A DNA stretch of 30,983 nucleotides from a virus. The stretch spans positions 1-30,983 of the IMG/VR virus record IMGVR_UViG_3300030329_004822. One strand, given 5' to 3'. A program made the position numbers and the translations under genes. Positions 9,798 through 17,696 of this stretch are shown here, in pieces; positions within the stretch are counted from its first letter, which is position 1, and every line of letters begins with the position of its first letter. Below the pieces are notes generated by a model that had not been told where the DNA came from, ran no database searches, and was given only the letters and a program-made list of their open reading frames with translations.

Positions 9798-9830
9798 ATA
9801 ATATAACATAATATTTAAACTTTTAAACAT
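9798..9830 (-). promoter_or_regulatory. Candidate late promoter before the 261-aa structural gene
   Basis: The minus strand carries the 15-mer TATTATGTTATATTA (9799-9813), with TGTTTAAAAGTTT upstream. The same 15-mer occurs before the small terminase gene, and 26 of 33 aligned bases match. TATATT would be the -10. Both copies lie immediately upstream of a gene. The genome is very AT-rich, so this needs a transcript map. Confidence 0.5.
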
Positions 9831-9835
9831 ATATT

Positions 9836-9961
9836 TTATTGATTGTTAATCCATTCTATAATTTCATTAATCTTTTCTATCAAGTCATCTATGTAGTCAC
9901 TCTGTAATCTTACAGGGCCACTACCATCATCTATATCTTTTACTATTTTTTCTATTGCCAT
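9836..9961 (-). CDS. 41-aa small protein between two fibre-like genes
   Basis: The ORF begins MAIEKIVKDIDDGSGPVRLQ and ends EIIEWINNQ. The start has a good AGGAG 6 bases upstream, and the gene begins 9 bases after the stop of the 590-aa structural gene. It is acidic and helical. Small helical proteins near fibre genes can be trimerisation or assembly helpers, but no family is recognised. The ORF is short and its translation rests on the strong ribosome site and tight spacing. Confidence 0.6.
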   Translation of the reverse strand: MAIEKIVKDIDDGSGPVRLQSDYIDDLIEKINEIIEWINNQ

Positions 9962-9970
9962 AACAATCTC

Positions 9971-11743
9971 CTAACTATATTCAACTTCTATTGCTCCATT
10001 AATCCACCAATAAGTTCTATCTGAACCTATCCCTCCTGCACCTACTGTTCCTGCAACAATAATACAATCTCCTGCACTTAAAGATGCTCCACTTTCAAAT
10101 GATGTTATAGATTGAACTGCATGTAATGTGCTTGTATCTGCATTGGCAGTAAATTCAATCTCCCCTATGAAATCAACAGTAGCATTCCCTATATGGTTAG
10201 TATTTGCAGCAGGTGTCATTTTCCATAAACCCACTATAAAATCACAATCTGCTGTATTCTGATATGCTGAACAAGTAAACTTAGTTACGGTACAAGCATT
10301 AGCAACCACAACATCAACATAGTTAAAAGTTGCCCAAGCACTTGCTGCTGTGTCTGTATAGTTACTTCCTGTTTTTGCAGTGCTTAATCCCCATATCTCT
10401 GAGGATTTATAATAATCATTCATTCTACCTCCTACCCATTTATTGGTATCATTTTTTGGAGTGAATCTTGCATTGATGACAAAAGTTTCTTTTGCTGCTC
10501 CAGCATTATCATCTACATATTTCTTAGTTGCTACATGATAATCAGAAGAAGGTGTATAATTGCCCCCATTATCTTTTGCAGTTATATTACCAGTTGCAGC
10601 ATCTAAAGTTATATCACCATCTACATCTAAGGCTAAATCTGCTCCTGCTGCTCCACTATCATCAACAGTAGATATTGTTGTTTGACCTGATGCCAATACC
10701 TGTATTTTGCAATAATCACCATTATCAGCAGCACTTTCTATTAATATATAAGGGGCAGTACCTGCTACATAAGGCATTACATGTATTTTGCCATTAGTAG
10801 CCTCTGAACCATGAGTTGATGCAGTGAATTTAGTTAAGCCATGAATAAAATTGTTGGTAGAAGTACCTGCACCTAGATTCACCTGAACATTACTATAACC
10901 TGTGCCTATACCTGTTGCAGAAAGAAAAGATGTAGGATTATCAGAATCACTAAACTCATCTGTTAAAACCTTAAATACCATTTCTGCTTTTTCATCAGTA
11001 GAAGAAGCATCTAATACCCTTACATACAATGCTCCTGCTGTCATAATCTCAGGAGTTCCTTGGTCATCATATGCTTTCCATTGTATTCTACCTACATAAT
11101 CATTATCATCTATTGTAGTATCAGACCTTTGTTTTTGGAATACAAATTCAGGACCATTGGCATCATCAGATATTTTCTTGTGTATTATATCACCATCAAT
11201 AGAAAAAGTTAAATCTGCATTTTCTCCAGCCCCATCAACCGTAGATATTATTGTTGCCCCATGTTCTGATGTACTTATCTGAAAATAGTCAGTAGTGCTA
11301 TCACCACCTGCTTCATTTAATCTTAATGAACTATAATTGTTAGCCTCTGCTCCAAGTTCAAAGAAATTGTTAGACCCACCATCTACTATAACTTTAAATA
11401 AATCTTGTGCGCCATCAGCAGTTTGAATTAATAAATCATTTGATACAATTATCTTATCTAATGAGGATATAGTTAAATCACCACTAGAATAGGTTACATC
11501 TGATAATTCATCTAGGGCAGTAGCACCTGCATCAGTTCCTGTTTGCACAGAATCACCATTAACAGTTAAACTGCCCTGAATGTTTATTGTGTCATCTGAT
11601 ATTTGTATAGGTGTAGATTTATCACTAACCTTTAAGAACTTAAGATTTGGCTCCAAATTGCTATCATTTTCAAGTTGTATAGGATTCTTTTTCTTTTTCT
11701 CAAAGATACCTTTTAGGTTTTTTATAATATCAGATAATCGCAT
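9971..11743 (-). CDS. Tail-fibre-like structural protein
   Basis: 590 aa. Residues 1-40 are helical and basic (IFEKKKKNPIQ). There follows a long repetitive part in which ISTVDGAGENADLTFSIDGD and ISTVDDSGAAGADLALDVDG repeat a unit of about 20 residues (sequence T-I-S-T-V-D then D-L). It also has the pattern TGNITAKDNGG followed by ATKKYVDDN, which is typical of phage fibre proteins (the TKxYVD motif lies just before the distal domain). The last 170 residues form a separate beta domain. The virion location and adhesion role are inferred from this pattern. Confidence 0.68.
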   Translation of the reverse strand: MRLSDIIKNLKGIFEKKKKNPIQLENDSNLEPNLKFLKVSDKSTPIQISDDTINIQGSLTVNGDSVQTGTDAGATALDELSDVTYSSGDLTISSLDKIIVSNDLLIQTADGAQDLFKVIVDGGSNNFFELGAEANNYSSLRLNEAGGDSTTDYFQISTSEHGATIISTVDGAGENADLTFSIDGDIIHKKISDDANGPEFVFQKQRSDTTIDDNDYVGRIQWKAYDDQGTPEIMTAGALYVRVLDASSTDEKAEMVFKVLTDEFSDSDNPTSFLSATGIGTGYSNVQVNLGAGTSTNNFIHGLTKFTASTHGSEATNGKIHVMPYVAGTAPYILIESAADNGDYCKIQVLASGQTTISTVDDSGAAGADLALDVDGDITLDAATGNITAKDNGGNYTPSSDYHVATKKYVDDNAGAAKETFVINARFTPKNDTNKWVGGRMNDYYKSSEIWGLSTAKTGSNYTDTAASAWATFNYVDVVVANACTVTKFTCSAYQNTADCDFIVGLWKMTPAANTNHIGNATVDFIGEIEFTANADTSTLHAVQSITSFESGASLSAGDCIIVAGTVGAGGIGSDRTYWWINGAIEVEYS

Positions 11744-11746
11744 TTA

Positions 11747-12025
11747 TTACTTATCGCTTCTAAGCCCTTCTATGAATCCTTCTACTCCTGCTTCTACTGT
11801 ATTGGATAGCAAATCAATGAAATATGGCTCCACTGTTTTATTCCAAATAGAACGTGATATTTTCCATTTACCAAGCCCAAGAGTAATTACAGTTCCTGCC
11901 CAGTATGCTCCTGTTTTAACCCATGAATACAAATCATCATTAGGTATTCTTTTAAGTAACCATAGTGCAATCGCTGATGCACCACCACCTGCAAATAAGT
12001 TAACATTGTTTGTAAAAAATTCCAT
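11747..12025 (-). CDS. Small membrane protein, holin-like
   Basis: 92 aa with two short hydrophobic stretches, residues about 11-24 (LFAGGGASAIALWLL) and 39-54 (GAYWAGTVITLGLGKW), joined by a charged loop, and an amphipathic C-terminal helix. It lies 1 base from the upstream coiled-coil gene. The neighbourhood has lysozyme and an XhlA-like protein, so it may be a holin or pinholin. Segments of only 14-16 residues make this uncertain. Confidence 0.55.
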   Translation of the reverse strand: MEFFTNNVNLFAGGGASAIALWLLKRIPNDDLYSWVKTGAYWAGTVITLGLGKWKISRSIWNKTVEPYFIDLLSNTVEAGVEGFIEGLRSDK

Positions 12026-12026
12026 A

Positions 12027-12236
12027 TTATTGAATCTCCTTATTGTCTGTTGTTATAAGTTTTATATTATTATAGAATGCTTCAATTACTTGTAATCTAG
12101 CATCCATTTCATCATAACTATCTTGCTTGAATACAGGAGGATGTGAATCTCTTTCTAAGTTTGTAATCCTTTCTCCTAATTCATGGATAGATAGTTTTAT
12201 ATCATTTACTGCTTGTTTTAATTCTTTCCCAGTCAT
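12027..12236 (-). CDS. Small coiled-coil protein
   Basis: 69 aa, with heptad-like helices at residues 5-28 (LKQAVNDIKLSIHELGERI) and 42-58. No membrane segment is visible. It overlaps the upstream gene by 4 bases (ATGA). It resembles the soluble part of the XhlA-like neighbour in style and may act with it, but no family is recognised. Confidence 0.6.
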   Translation of the reverse strand: MTGKELKQAVNDIKLSIHELGERITNLERDSHPPVFKQDSYDEMDARLQVIEAFYNNIKLITTDNKEIQ

Positions 12237-12442
12237 TCCTTTATGCCTAAGTAAGTTAAGATAAAACCTACAAAAGTAGATATTGTTATTCCTACTGTTT
12301 TATGTGTAGTAATATCTCTTTCTGCTTTTTGTAATCTACCATTTATCTTTTCTAAATGAGCAATCACAACATCAATCTTCTCACTATGATGTTTAAGGTG
12401 TATAGTTACTTCCCTCCTGTAATTGTCCAATTCTTTACTCAT
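12233..12442 (-). CDS. XhlA-like membrane-anchored coiled-coil protein
   Basis: 69 aa. An N-terminal coiled coil (residues 5-48, including KIDVVIAHLEKINGRLQKAE) precedes one C-terminal transmembrane segment (residues 49-66, TVGITISTFVGFILTYLG). This is the layout of the XhlA family, which helps phage-encoded holins and lysozymes damage the cell envelope. It overlaps the upstream DUF2589-like gene by one base. Confidence 0.66.
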   Translation of the reverse strand: MSKELDNYRREVTIHLKHHSEKIDVVIAHLEKINGRLQKAERDITTHKTVGITISTFVGFILTYLGIKE

Positions 12443-13080
12443 TATAAGGATGCTTCTCCTGCTGCTGATGAAGTGTCAATAGGCTCTATAACGGATGATA
12501 ATATTTGAGTGAATCTAGCCATACCTTCAGCAGGTGGTAATTGTTTAGCAGTAGCATTTACATTATACTTAGCACTAAAATCAGATGTTCTTGTATTTTC
12601 TTTAGAAGAAGATACTGTGCCTGATACATTGTGATGTGCTTTTACTGATGCGCTACCCCAGCCCCAAGATGCACTAGCCTTAACCTCTGCACCACTATCT
12701 GTTGTTTTACTCTTAGATGAAGTTGATGTATTAGCAGAACTCTGCTTAACTTCCATAGTAAAATCAATCTCCATAGTGTCCATAGCAAAATTAGGTATAT
12801 TAACTAAAGATATTACAGGCATTTGAATTTTCTGATTAACGTGTGCTACCTCACCTGTTGTTGATGAGTTTGTTAATCTATCTAAACTAACATCAATTAT
12901 ATTTGCATTTTTAGAACCATCTTTATTGTCTTTACCTGTAAAAGCCAAATCTTCTACAAAACTTAATGTTTCTTGTGCTAATGCTCTTTGCCCTTTAGCA
13001 GCACCTATAATAGGATTACATATTAATTCTTCTATTGGTAGTCCTACAAATGCTTTAACTGTTGTATCTTGTTTTGCCAT
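12442..13080 (-). CDS. DUF2589-like protein, long paralogue
   Basis: 212 aa. It matches the layout I know for DUF2589: an N-terminal LPIEELI...A segment, a central strand MPVISLVNIPNFAMDTMEIDFTME, then a Ser-rich linker (residues 125-150) and a C-terminal YNVNATA...PAEGMARFTQIL. The function of this family is unknown. The neighbouring 152-aa gene shares the central and C-terminal patterns, so the two are tandem paralogues. A linker of this type suggests a structural or multimeric protein. A ribosome site GGAGAAAG precedes the ATG. Confidence 0.68.
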   Translation of the reverse strand: MAKQDTTVKAFVGLPIEELICNPIIGAAKGQRALAQETLSFVEDLAFTGKDNKDGSKNANIIDVSLDRLTNSSTTGEVAHVNQKIQMPVISLVNIPNFAMDTMEIDFTMEVKQSSANTSTSSKSKTTDSGAEVKASASWGWGSASVKAHHNVSGTVSSSKENTRTSDFSAKYNVNATAKQLPPAEGMARFTQILSSVIEPIDTSSAAGEASL

Positions 13081-13093
13081 TATCTTTCTCCGT

Positions 13094-13552
13094 TTAGTTA
13101 GGTATTATCTTAACAAGTGAATCTTTAATCCTAGCAAGTCCTTCAGGAGCATCTTGCCCATTAAACTTCACTTTTATCTTGGCCATTTCTCGGCCCTTAT
13201 TTCTTTTACTTAAATCTGTTAGGAATTTGTGAATCTTACTAGGCTTCTTTTTTGTTGCCTTACTTTTATTTATTTCTTCAGATTCTCCTTGAGATAATGC
13301 AACTTCCATTTCAATTTCTACTTCTTTAATTGCCATACCATTATGAGGTACTAATGTAATTACAGGTATATTAATTGTTTTTAATTCCCCATTATCACCA
13401 TTAGGTAGTTTAACAGGAAGCATATATGGATTACCATCTTTATCAAAGTAATCCTCTTTTACTTCACCTACATAATGTTGTTCTATTGTATTCTGTGCTT
13501 CTACTATTGATTTATAAATACCCTGAAACACATTATCTAAACTATCACCCAT
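13094..13552 (-). CDS. DUF2589-like protein, short paralogue
   Basis: 152 aa. The central strand reads INIPVITLVPHNGMAIKEVE and is followed by IEMEVAL, close to IDFTMEV in the longer neighbour. The C-terminus PEGLARIKDSLVKIIP corresponds to AEGMARFTQILSSVIEP. It lacks the Ser-rich linker and instead has a basic segment (KATKKKPSKIHK). The two probably form a heteromer (inference). The ORF lies between the holin-like gene and the longer paralogue, separated by under 15 bases on each side. No biochemical role is established for this family. Confidence 0.65.
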   Translation of the reverse strand: MGDSLDNVFQGIYKSIVEAQNTIEQHYVGEVKEDYFDKDGNPYMLPVKLPNGDNGELKTINIPVITLVPHNGMAIKEVEIEMEVALSQGESEEINKSKATKKKPSKIHKFLTDLSKRNKGREMAKIKVKFNGQDAPEGLARIKDSLVKIIPN

Positions 13553-13561
13553 TATATTCCT

Positions 13562-13816
13562 CTATCTATTCCATAGCCTTGTAATTATATCTACCAATGA
13601 TTTATAACTCTTAATCAAGCCTTCCTGCTTCATCTCCTGCTTCTTACTGTTATCAATCAACTTAATTATTATACTCTCTAACCTATTGAAAGATTCTCTT
13701 AGTTCTTTAGTTAGTTCATCTTGAATAAATTTTGTGCTTTTCCATATATAAAATGCCATCCCAATACTCATTAGAACAGCAATACCATATTTCTCTAATA
13801 TATCTAACCAATTCAC
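13562..13816 (-). CDS. Small one-segment membrane protein, BhlA/UviB-like holin candidate
   Basis: 84 aa. One transmembrane segment at residues 10-27 (YGIAVLMSIGMAFYIWKS) is followed by a charged coiled coil (residues 30-62). This is the layout of the BhlA/UviB holin family, and the gene sits near the phage lysozyme. It overlaps the upstream metallophosphoesterase gene by 4 bases (ATGA). The short hydrophobic N-terminus and cytoplasmic-type charged tail fit. The family call is by layout. Confidence 0.62.
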   Translation of the reverse strand: MNWLDILEKYGIAVLMSIGMAFYIWKSTKFIQDELTKELRESFNRLESIIIKLIDNSKKQEMKQEGLIKSYKSLVDIITRLWNR

Positions 13817-15009
13817 ACTACCACCTTAAATATAGTAGTGCCTTGATTAACCTTATCACTTGATTTAGCATTATAGGATTCCAATGATTTGTCAATATCG
13901 TACCCATCAGAATAATTTTGTAAATCAACCTTAATGCCATCTCTGTTTCCATTGTTATAAAATATGTAGCAGTTTTGTGATGCTCTACCTGCCAAGTTAA
14001 GCGCCTTCTCTGAATAATCATTTGCTCCTACCATACTACTGCTCCTAGAATAATTATCACCAACTCTTGCTGAATGAATATGTCCAAATATAACATAATC
14101 AATCTTTGTTCCTCTCATTCTGTATCTTCCAACCATTTGATTAATAGAAGATTCAATGCCTGTTCTTTTAATAGCACCATTACCATGTAATATTAACAGG
14201 TTTTGTCCTGCAACCTCAACTACTACTTCTGTTGGGTCACCATCAATAAAGTTTATATCACTATCTTTAAATAAATACTTTAATGTCTGAAATATTGTGT
14301 AATCATAGTTATCTGTTGCTATAAGTGTACTCCAACCCCAATCTTTCTTAACTCTGCTTTCATTACCTGTTACCATAGCCACAGAAACATTAAAATTGGT
14401 GTTTAAATGCAAGATTACTTGTTGTAGTATGTCAACTGCTAGGAACGTTGCTTTTGCTCTATTAGTAGCCATTTGTAGTAATTCATCTAATCTTCTATCT
14501 GAGTTTAGTAAATCACCTGACTGGACCATTAGTACATTAGTAACTCCCATAGCCTTGAAATATGTTATTGCTTTATCAACAAACAATTTACATCTTGCAG
14601 ATGCTACACTAAAATCATATTTATTATGTTCAAGGTTTACTAATTCATTAAAGTGAACATCAGAGAATTGTATTACACCAACACAAGAGTTATCTTCCTT
14701 ATGCTTCTTAACATATGTAGATAGTTTGTATTTTTCAAAAAGCCCAACTAAATTCTTGCTATACTCAGAAACAGCATTTTCAATTCTTGCATGTTCCCTG
14801 AAAGATTTTCTTTCTATCCTGTTTAAATCTTGTGCTGATTGCTTTTGTTTAGCAAGTTTAACATTCTCTATAACTAAATCAGCATCTTCTATGCCATGTA
14901 TTGTTCTGTGATTACAAACCTTACATTGATACCTCTGTCTGTCCTCAAACCATCCACTCTTTGTCATTCCAACATTATAACACTTAGGACAAACTATTTC
15001 ATTAGGCAT
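13813..15009 (-). CDS. Zinc-ribbon metallophosphoesterase
   Basis: 398 aa. Residues 7-32 form a zinc ribbon (C7, C10, C29, C32), followed by a helical linker to about residue 105. The rest is a calcineurin-like metallophosphoesterase: FSDVH (D117, H119), GDL (D166), GNES (N216), LHG (H275) and GHIH (H310, H312). In the third motif the usual GNH[DE] is GNE, so the proton-donor histidine is missing while the metal-binding residues are present. A nuclease or phosphatase role is likely. The zinc ribbon could bind DNA (inference). It lies between lysozyme and a holin-like gene, odd for a DNA-repair enzyme. Confidence 0.85.
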   Translation of the reverse strand: MPNEIVCPKCYNVGMTKSGWFEDRQRYQCKVCNHRTIHGIEDADLVIENVKLAKQKQSAQDLNRIERKSFREHARIENAVSEYSKNLVGLFEKYKLSTYVKKHKEDNSCVGVIQFSDVHFNELVNLEHNKYDFSVASARCKLFVDKAITYFKAMGVTNVLMVQSGDLLNSDRRLDELLQMATNRAKATFLAVDILQQVILHLNTNFNVSVAMVTGNESRVKKDWGWSTLIATDNYDYTIFQTLKYLFKDSDINFIDGDPTEVVVEVAGQNLLILHGNGAIKRTGIESSINQMVGRYRMRGTKIDYVIFGHIHSARVGDNYSRSSSMVGANDYSEKALNLAGRASQNCYIFYNNGNRDGIKVDLQNYSDGYDIDKSLESYNAKSSDKVNQGTTIFKVVV

Positions 15010-15010
15010 A

Positions 15011-15418
15011 TTATTCTATATTTTTCATTCTTTCACTTAATTCTAAGGCCCTAGAAGGTGTATCAATTCTAGCCCACTTACTATCTAACATCTCAACAGA
15101 AGCACCTTTATAATCTCTATTTGCTATTAAATATATAGTTTTACGAAAAAGACTAAAGGATTTTACCCCAAGTTGATATGCCATTTCTATAACAATATCT
15201 CTTACTTCTTGAGGGGCAGGTAAGAACCATTCATATTTATCTGCCATTACATACTTTAAATGTTCCACATCTTCTTTAAGCCATTCCTCTGCTTGTTCCT
15301 TGGTTACTTTAAGATACTTAACCCTTTTGCCATAGCCAATAGTCAATTTATCAGCAGTGCATTTATATACAACAGAACTGAAGCCTTCATGTTTCTTTAT
15401 ACTATCTATTAAGGACAT
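15011..15418 (-). CDS. GH24 lysozyme (endolysin, T4-type)
   Basis: 135 aa. The N-terminal region aligns with T4 lysozyme without gaps: catalytic E11 (KHEGF) and T26 (LTIGYG) match, and position 20, Asp in T4, is Cys (KC). Cleavage of peptidoglycan glycosidic bonds is the expected activity. Cys at this place is found in other GH24 enzymes and T4 D20C is known to keep activity, so it need not be inactive. The C-terminal part keeps the family RxLELSER-like helix. There is no signal peptide or SAR segment, so export depends on a holin. It ends 1 base before the metallophosphoesterase gene. Confidence 0.9.
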   Translation of the reverse strand: MSLIDSIKKHEGFSSVVYKCTADKLTIGYGKRVKYLKVTKEQAEEWLKEDVEHLKYVMADKYEWFLPAPQEVRDIVIEMAYQLGVKSFSLFRKTIYLIANRDYKGASVEMLDSKWARIDTPSRALELSERMKNIE

Positions 15419-15421
15419 TTA

Positions 15422-15631
15422 TTAACTATTATCATCTATAACTATTAATGTGAATATTTGGTTAGCACCATAAGGACAACAAGTGATATTCATATTTGAT
15501 GTGTTATCAATAGTACCACCATTTGCAGAAATCCAATCTTCCACATCTCTTGGTAAGAATCCTACTGCTGCTGTTTCATCTCCCAACAACTTACTATCAC
15601 TATGAATAAATGTTTTTGAAGTTATTGCCAT
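15422..15631 (-). CDS. Small head-module protein, unknown
   Basis: 69 aa (MAITSKTFIHSDSKLLGDET...), beta-rich C-terminus (QIFTLIVIDD), two adjacent Cys (TCCPYG). Its start overlaps the stop of the upstream 54-aa gene (TAATG), so the pair is coupled. A decoration or connector role is possible from position after the capsid gene, but no family is recognised. Confidence 0.65.
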   Translation of the reverse strand: MAITSKTFIHSDSKLLGDETAAVGFLPRDVEDWISANGGTIDNTSNMNITCCPYGANQIFTLIVIDDNS

Positions 15632-15795
15632 TATTTACCTGCCTTCTTTTTTGATTCTTTTTTAGATTTTTCTTTTTTTAATTCATTCCCATCAGAATCA
15701 CATTCAGTAAATCTTTCCATTAAATTTTCTAAATCATATTGTGGACCATATTTAATAATCACACCATTGCTTTTCTTGAAATATCTATCTTCCAT
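15631..15795 (-). CDS. 54-aa basic protein downstream of the capsid gene
   Basis: The ORF begins MEDRYFKKSNGVIIKYGPQYDLEN and ends in a lysine-rich tail (KKEKSKKESKKKAGK). The ATG has GGAG 7 bases upstream and the stop overlaps the next start as TAATG. It lies just beyond a terminator-like hairpin after the capsid gene. The short leading motif with GVIIKYG resembles small head-tail joining proteins seen after capsid genes in other phages, but that is a weak analogy. Confidence 0.72.
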   Translation of the reverse strand: MEDRYFKKSNGVIIKYGPQYDLENLMERFTECDSDGNELKKEKSKKESKKKAGK

Positions 15796-15818
15796 AAATT
15801 CTCCATTTTATAAAAGCA

Positions 15819-15841
15819 GGGGAGTAATCCGACTACTCCCC
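15819..15841 (-). terminator. Rho-independent terminator after the capsid gene
   Basis: The minus strand reads GGGGAGTA, loop of 7, TACTCCCC (8 perfect pairs), followed by a TGCTTTTAT tract. It lies 28 bases beyond the capsid stop. It may be leaky, limiting expression of downstream genes relative to the abundant capsid protein (inference). Confidence 0.8.
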
Positions 15842-15868
15842 CAACTTTATGATTATAAGTAACTATAA

Positions 15869-16747
15869 TTAAGAAACATCAGATGGCATATAAACTCCAA
15901 ATGTGTCTTTGATTTCACATTCACCCCAAAATCCAACAGCAACATATTCTGTTGTTCTGAAAGATGCATTTCTTTCTGTTTCTATTCTGATTAGTCCTTC
16001 AGGTCCAATACCACAACCAATAGCCCCTTTACTGAAGGCAAAACCTCTACCAGCATTTGCTGCTTCAGAGATTTGGTCACTCCAATAAACATTGAATCCT
16101 GCTATTGAGCCAACCCAACCATTTGTAATTGCTTCTTCACCTTTACTTCCAAGAAGTGACATAGGTTTTGCAACATTAGTTCCTGTTACTGCTGCATCAT
16201 TAGTTAATGCAAGTAATCCTTTACTGCCCCATACTTGTTTTGGTGATAATACCAAATTATATGGAAAAGGCGCACCTGCTGCTCTTAAATATCTCATTGC
16301 ACCAAAAATATGACTTAATGCCAATGTTGTTGATGTTGATGTATCTTGTTGAGCAAATGCTTCTCCTAAATAACATAAGTCTTTATCAAGTTTTGCTGCT
16401 ACTGCATTACCTAATATAGCGCCAACATTGCCTGTTAAATCTTCAGCATTACCCATTCTTGCTAAATCACTAACATCTGCTCTGATAACATGCTCACTAA
16501 TAGTAAGGCTTCTAGCATCTGTTGTTACTGATGTAACTGTTCCTTGGTCAACACCATCTGCTACTGCATCTACACTTCCTGATTCAACCTTTGTGTAGTC
16601 AGGGAATTGCACTGTAATTGCGCCCTTTACTGCTTGTTTTGATGTTACCAATGGAAGCATAACATTAGTATGGTTAAATGCTAAAACTGCATCACCTACT
16701 ATTTTACCTAATCCACCTTGAGCAACACCTGTATCTGTTTCTGCCAT
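15869..16747 (-). CDS. Major capsid protein
   Basis: 292 aa of HK97-fold type. The order is scaffold, a small protein, then this protein followed by a strong terminator, as for abundant capsid subunits. Landmarks: an N-arm (residues 1-35), SKQAVKGAITVQFPDYTKVE with a spine-like helix, SEHVIRADVSDLARMGNAED, YLRAAGAPFPYNLVLSP (a loop typical of marine phage capsid proteins), and a C-terminal AVGFWGECEIKDTFGVYM strand. The protein has no protease-type N-terminal domain, so a separate scaffold fits. The ribosome site AAGGAG is 7 bases before ATG. Confidence 0.85.
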   Translation of the reverse strand: MAETDTGVAQGGLGKIVGDAVLAFNHTNVMLPLVTSKQAVKGAITVQFPDYTKVESGSVDAVADGVDQGTVTSVTTDARSLTISEHVIRADVSDLARMGNAEDLTGNVGAILGNAVAAKLDKDLCYLGEAFAQQDTSTSTTLALSHIFGAMRYLRAAGAPFPYNLVLSPKQVWGSKGLLALTNDAAVTGTNVAKPMSLLGSKGEEAITNGWVGSIAGFNVYWSDQISEAANAGRGFAFSKGAIGCGIGPEGLIRIETERNASFRTTEYVAVGFWGECEIKDTFGVYMPSDVS

Positions 16748-16813
16748 GATACTACTCCTTATTTATACTCTTTCAACTGCACTAGGTGCCTTCATTTTGA
16801 GTATATATTTTAA

Positions 16814-17071
16814 TTATTCTTCATAAGGTTTCTTTAATGTTCCTTTTCCCCAGCCTCCAAATAATCCTAAAGAATTTGAAGTTAAGGATTTACCTTCCTG
16901 ATGTCTTGTGGCCCTTGATTCCATTTCATCAATATATTCATCAAATGTCATCTTCCCATCTTTATATCTAACATCAACATCACCATCCTCTTTTGGCTTT
17001 AACTCCATATCATTCTTTGGGTCATAGTCAACTCCAAGTAATTTGCTATGTTTCTTAACTCCCATAGCCAA
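16814..17071 (-). CDS. 85-aa protein between scaffold and capsid
   Basis: Charged and mostly disordered in look (YDPKNDMELKPKEDGDVDVR), with a helical middle (FDEYIDEMESRATRHQEG) and a Gly-rich end. It overlaps the scaffold stop by 17 bases. A small head-associated or decoration protein is plausible from position. No family is recognised. Confidence 0.68.
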   Translation of the reverse strand: MAMGVKKHSKLLGVDYDPKNDMELKPKEDGDVDVRYKDGKMTFDEYIDEMESRATRHQEGKSLTSNSLGLFGGWGKGTLKKPYEE

Positions 17072-17636
17072 TCTTTATACCTGTTCCTTTAAGACTATTA
17101 TTTGCTTGTTCATAACCTTCAGGGTCCTTCTCTGCCCATTCAGCATAAGAAGAATAGCCACCCATTTCACCTACTTTACCTGTTGTGGCTCTTGCTTTAG
17201 ATGTTGATGGAGCATTAACATTAACAACCTTATTAACATAAGTTTCTAGTTTATTCAAATCACTCAAACCTTCTGCAATAGATTTATCAGTATCATCAGT
17301 TAGTTTAGACATAAGAGATTCTCTTTTATCAGCCTGATATGTCGTCCATTGTTCAGATTGGCTTTTAAAAGTATCTCTTTCTTTAGTAATCAAATCAAGC
17401 GCTTCTTTCAATTTACCATCTTCAACCATCTTTGCTTCTGCTTTTGATTTGTTATCACTGTTCATCTTATCTATCTGTGCCTGAAGTTTCCCAAGTTGTG
17501 AAGCCATATCATTCTTAGACTGCACTACTTCTTGGAATCTATCATATGGTACATTTTTATCAACTTCAGTGTTGCCTTTATTATCGTTGTTTTGTTCAAC
17601 GGTAGTTTGAGTTTCTACTTTATTTTCTTCTGACAT
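17055..17636 (-). CDS. Scaffold protein (GP20-like)
   Basis: 193 aa, acidic and highly charged. The opening VDKNVPYDRFQEVVQSKND and a coiled coil at residues 35-105 (QLGKLQAQIDKMNS) match the minor structural GP20/scaffold family, which fills the procapsid core and leaves or is cleaved on maturation. It lies immediately before the 85-aa gene and the capsid gene. The ATG has AAGGAG 6-7 bases upstream, and a candidate promoter lies further upstream in the divergent intergenic region. Confidence 0.85.
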   Translation of the reverse strand: MSEENKVETQTTVEQNNDNKGNTEVDKNVPYDRFQEVVQSKNDMASQLGKLQAQIDKMNSDNKSKAEAKMVEDGKLKEALDLITKERDTFKSQSEQWTTYQADKRESLMSKLTDDTDKSIAEGLSDLNKLETYVNKVVNVNAPSTSKARATTGKVGEMGGYSSYAEWAEKDPEGYEQANNSLKGTGIKIGYGS

Positions 17637-17674
17637 TTTAACTCCTTTAGTGGATATTTATTGAAAATTTCTAT

Positions 17675-17696
17675 CTATAATATAATTTATTTTAAA
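17675..17696 (-). promoter_or_regulatory. Candidate late promoter before scaffold
   Basis: The minus strand reads TTTAAAATAAATTATATTAT, ending in the same TTATATTA element as the motifs before TerS and the 261-aa gene. It is the only plausible source of transcription for the second late block, because the strand upstream is occupied by the plus-strand pair. Low sequence complexity keeps confidence moderate. Confidence 0.42.

Noticed and set aside
2122-11743. Three proteins of exactly 590 aa (2122-3894, 7202-8974, 9971-11743)
   Set aside because: Their sequences are unrelated in composition and motif. The equal length is coincidence.
14089-14102. A near match to the late-promoter 15-mer in the metallophosphoesterase gene
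   Set aside because: It encodes a conserved part of the protein (IDYVIFGH) and lies far from any gene start.
16763-16795. A 10-codon ORF (MKAPSAVERV) before the capsid gene, and a T4-late-like TATAAATA (16760-16767)
   Set aside because: No ribosome site precedes the mini-ORF. The TATAAATA overlaps the capsid ribosome site, so its start point would fall at the ATG. No T4-type late factors are encoded.
17281-17310. Another CTGATGA (minus strand) in the scaffold gene, and others in coding regions
   Set aside because: None has a paired stem II followed by GAA and closing stems. These are coding sequence.
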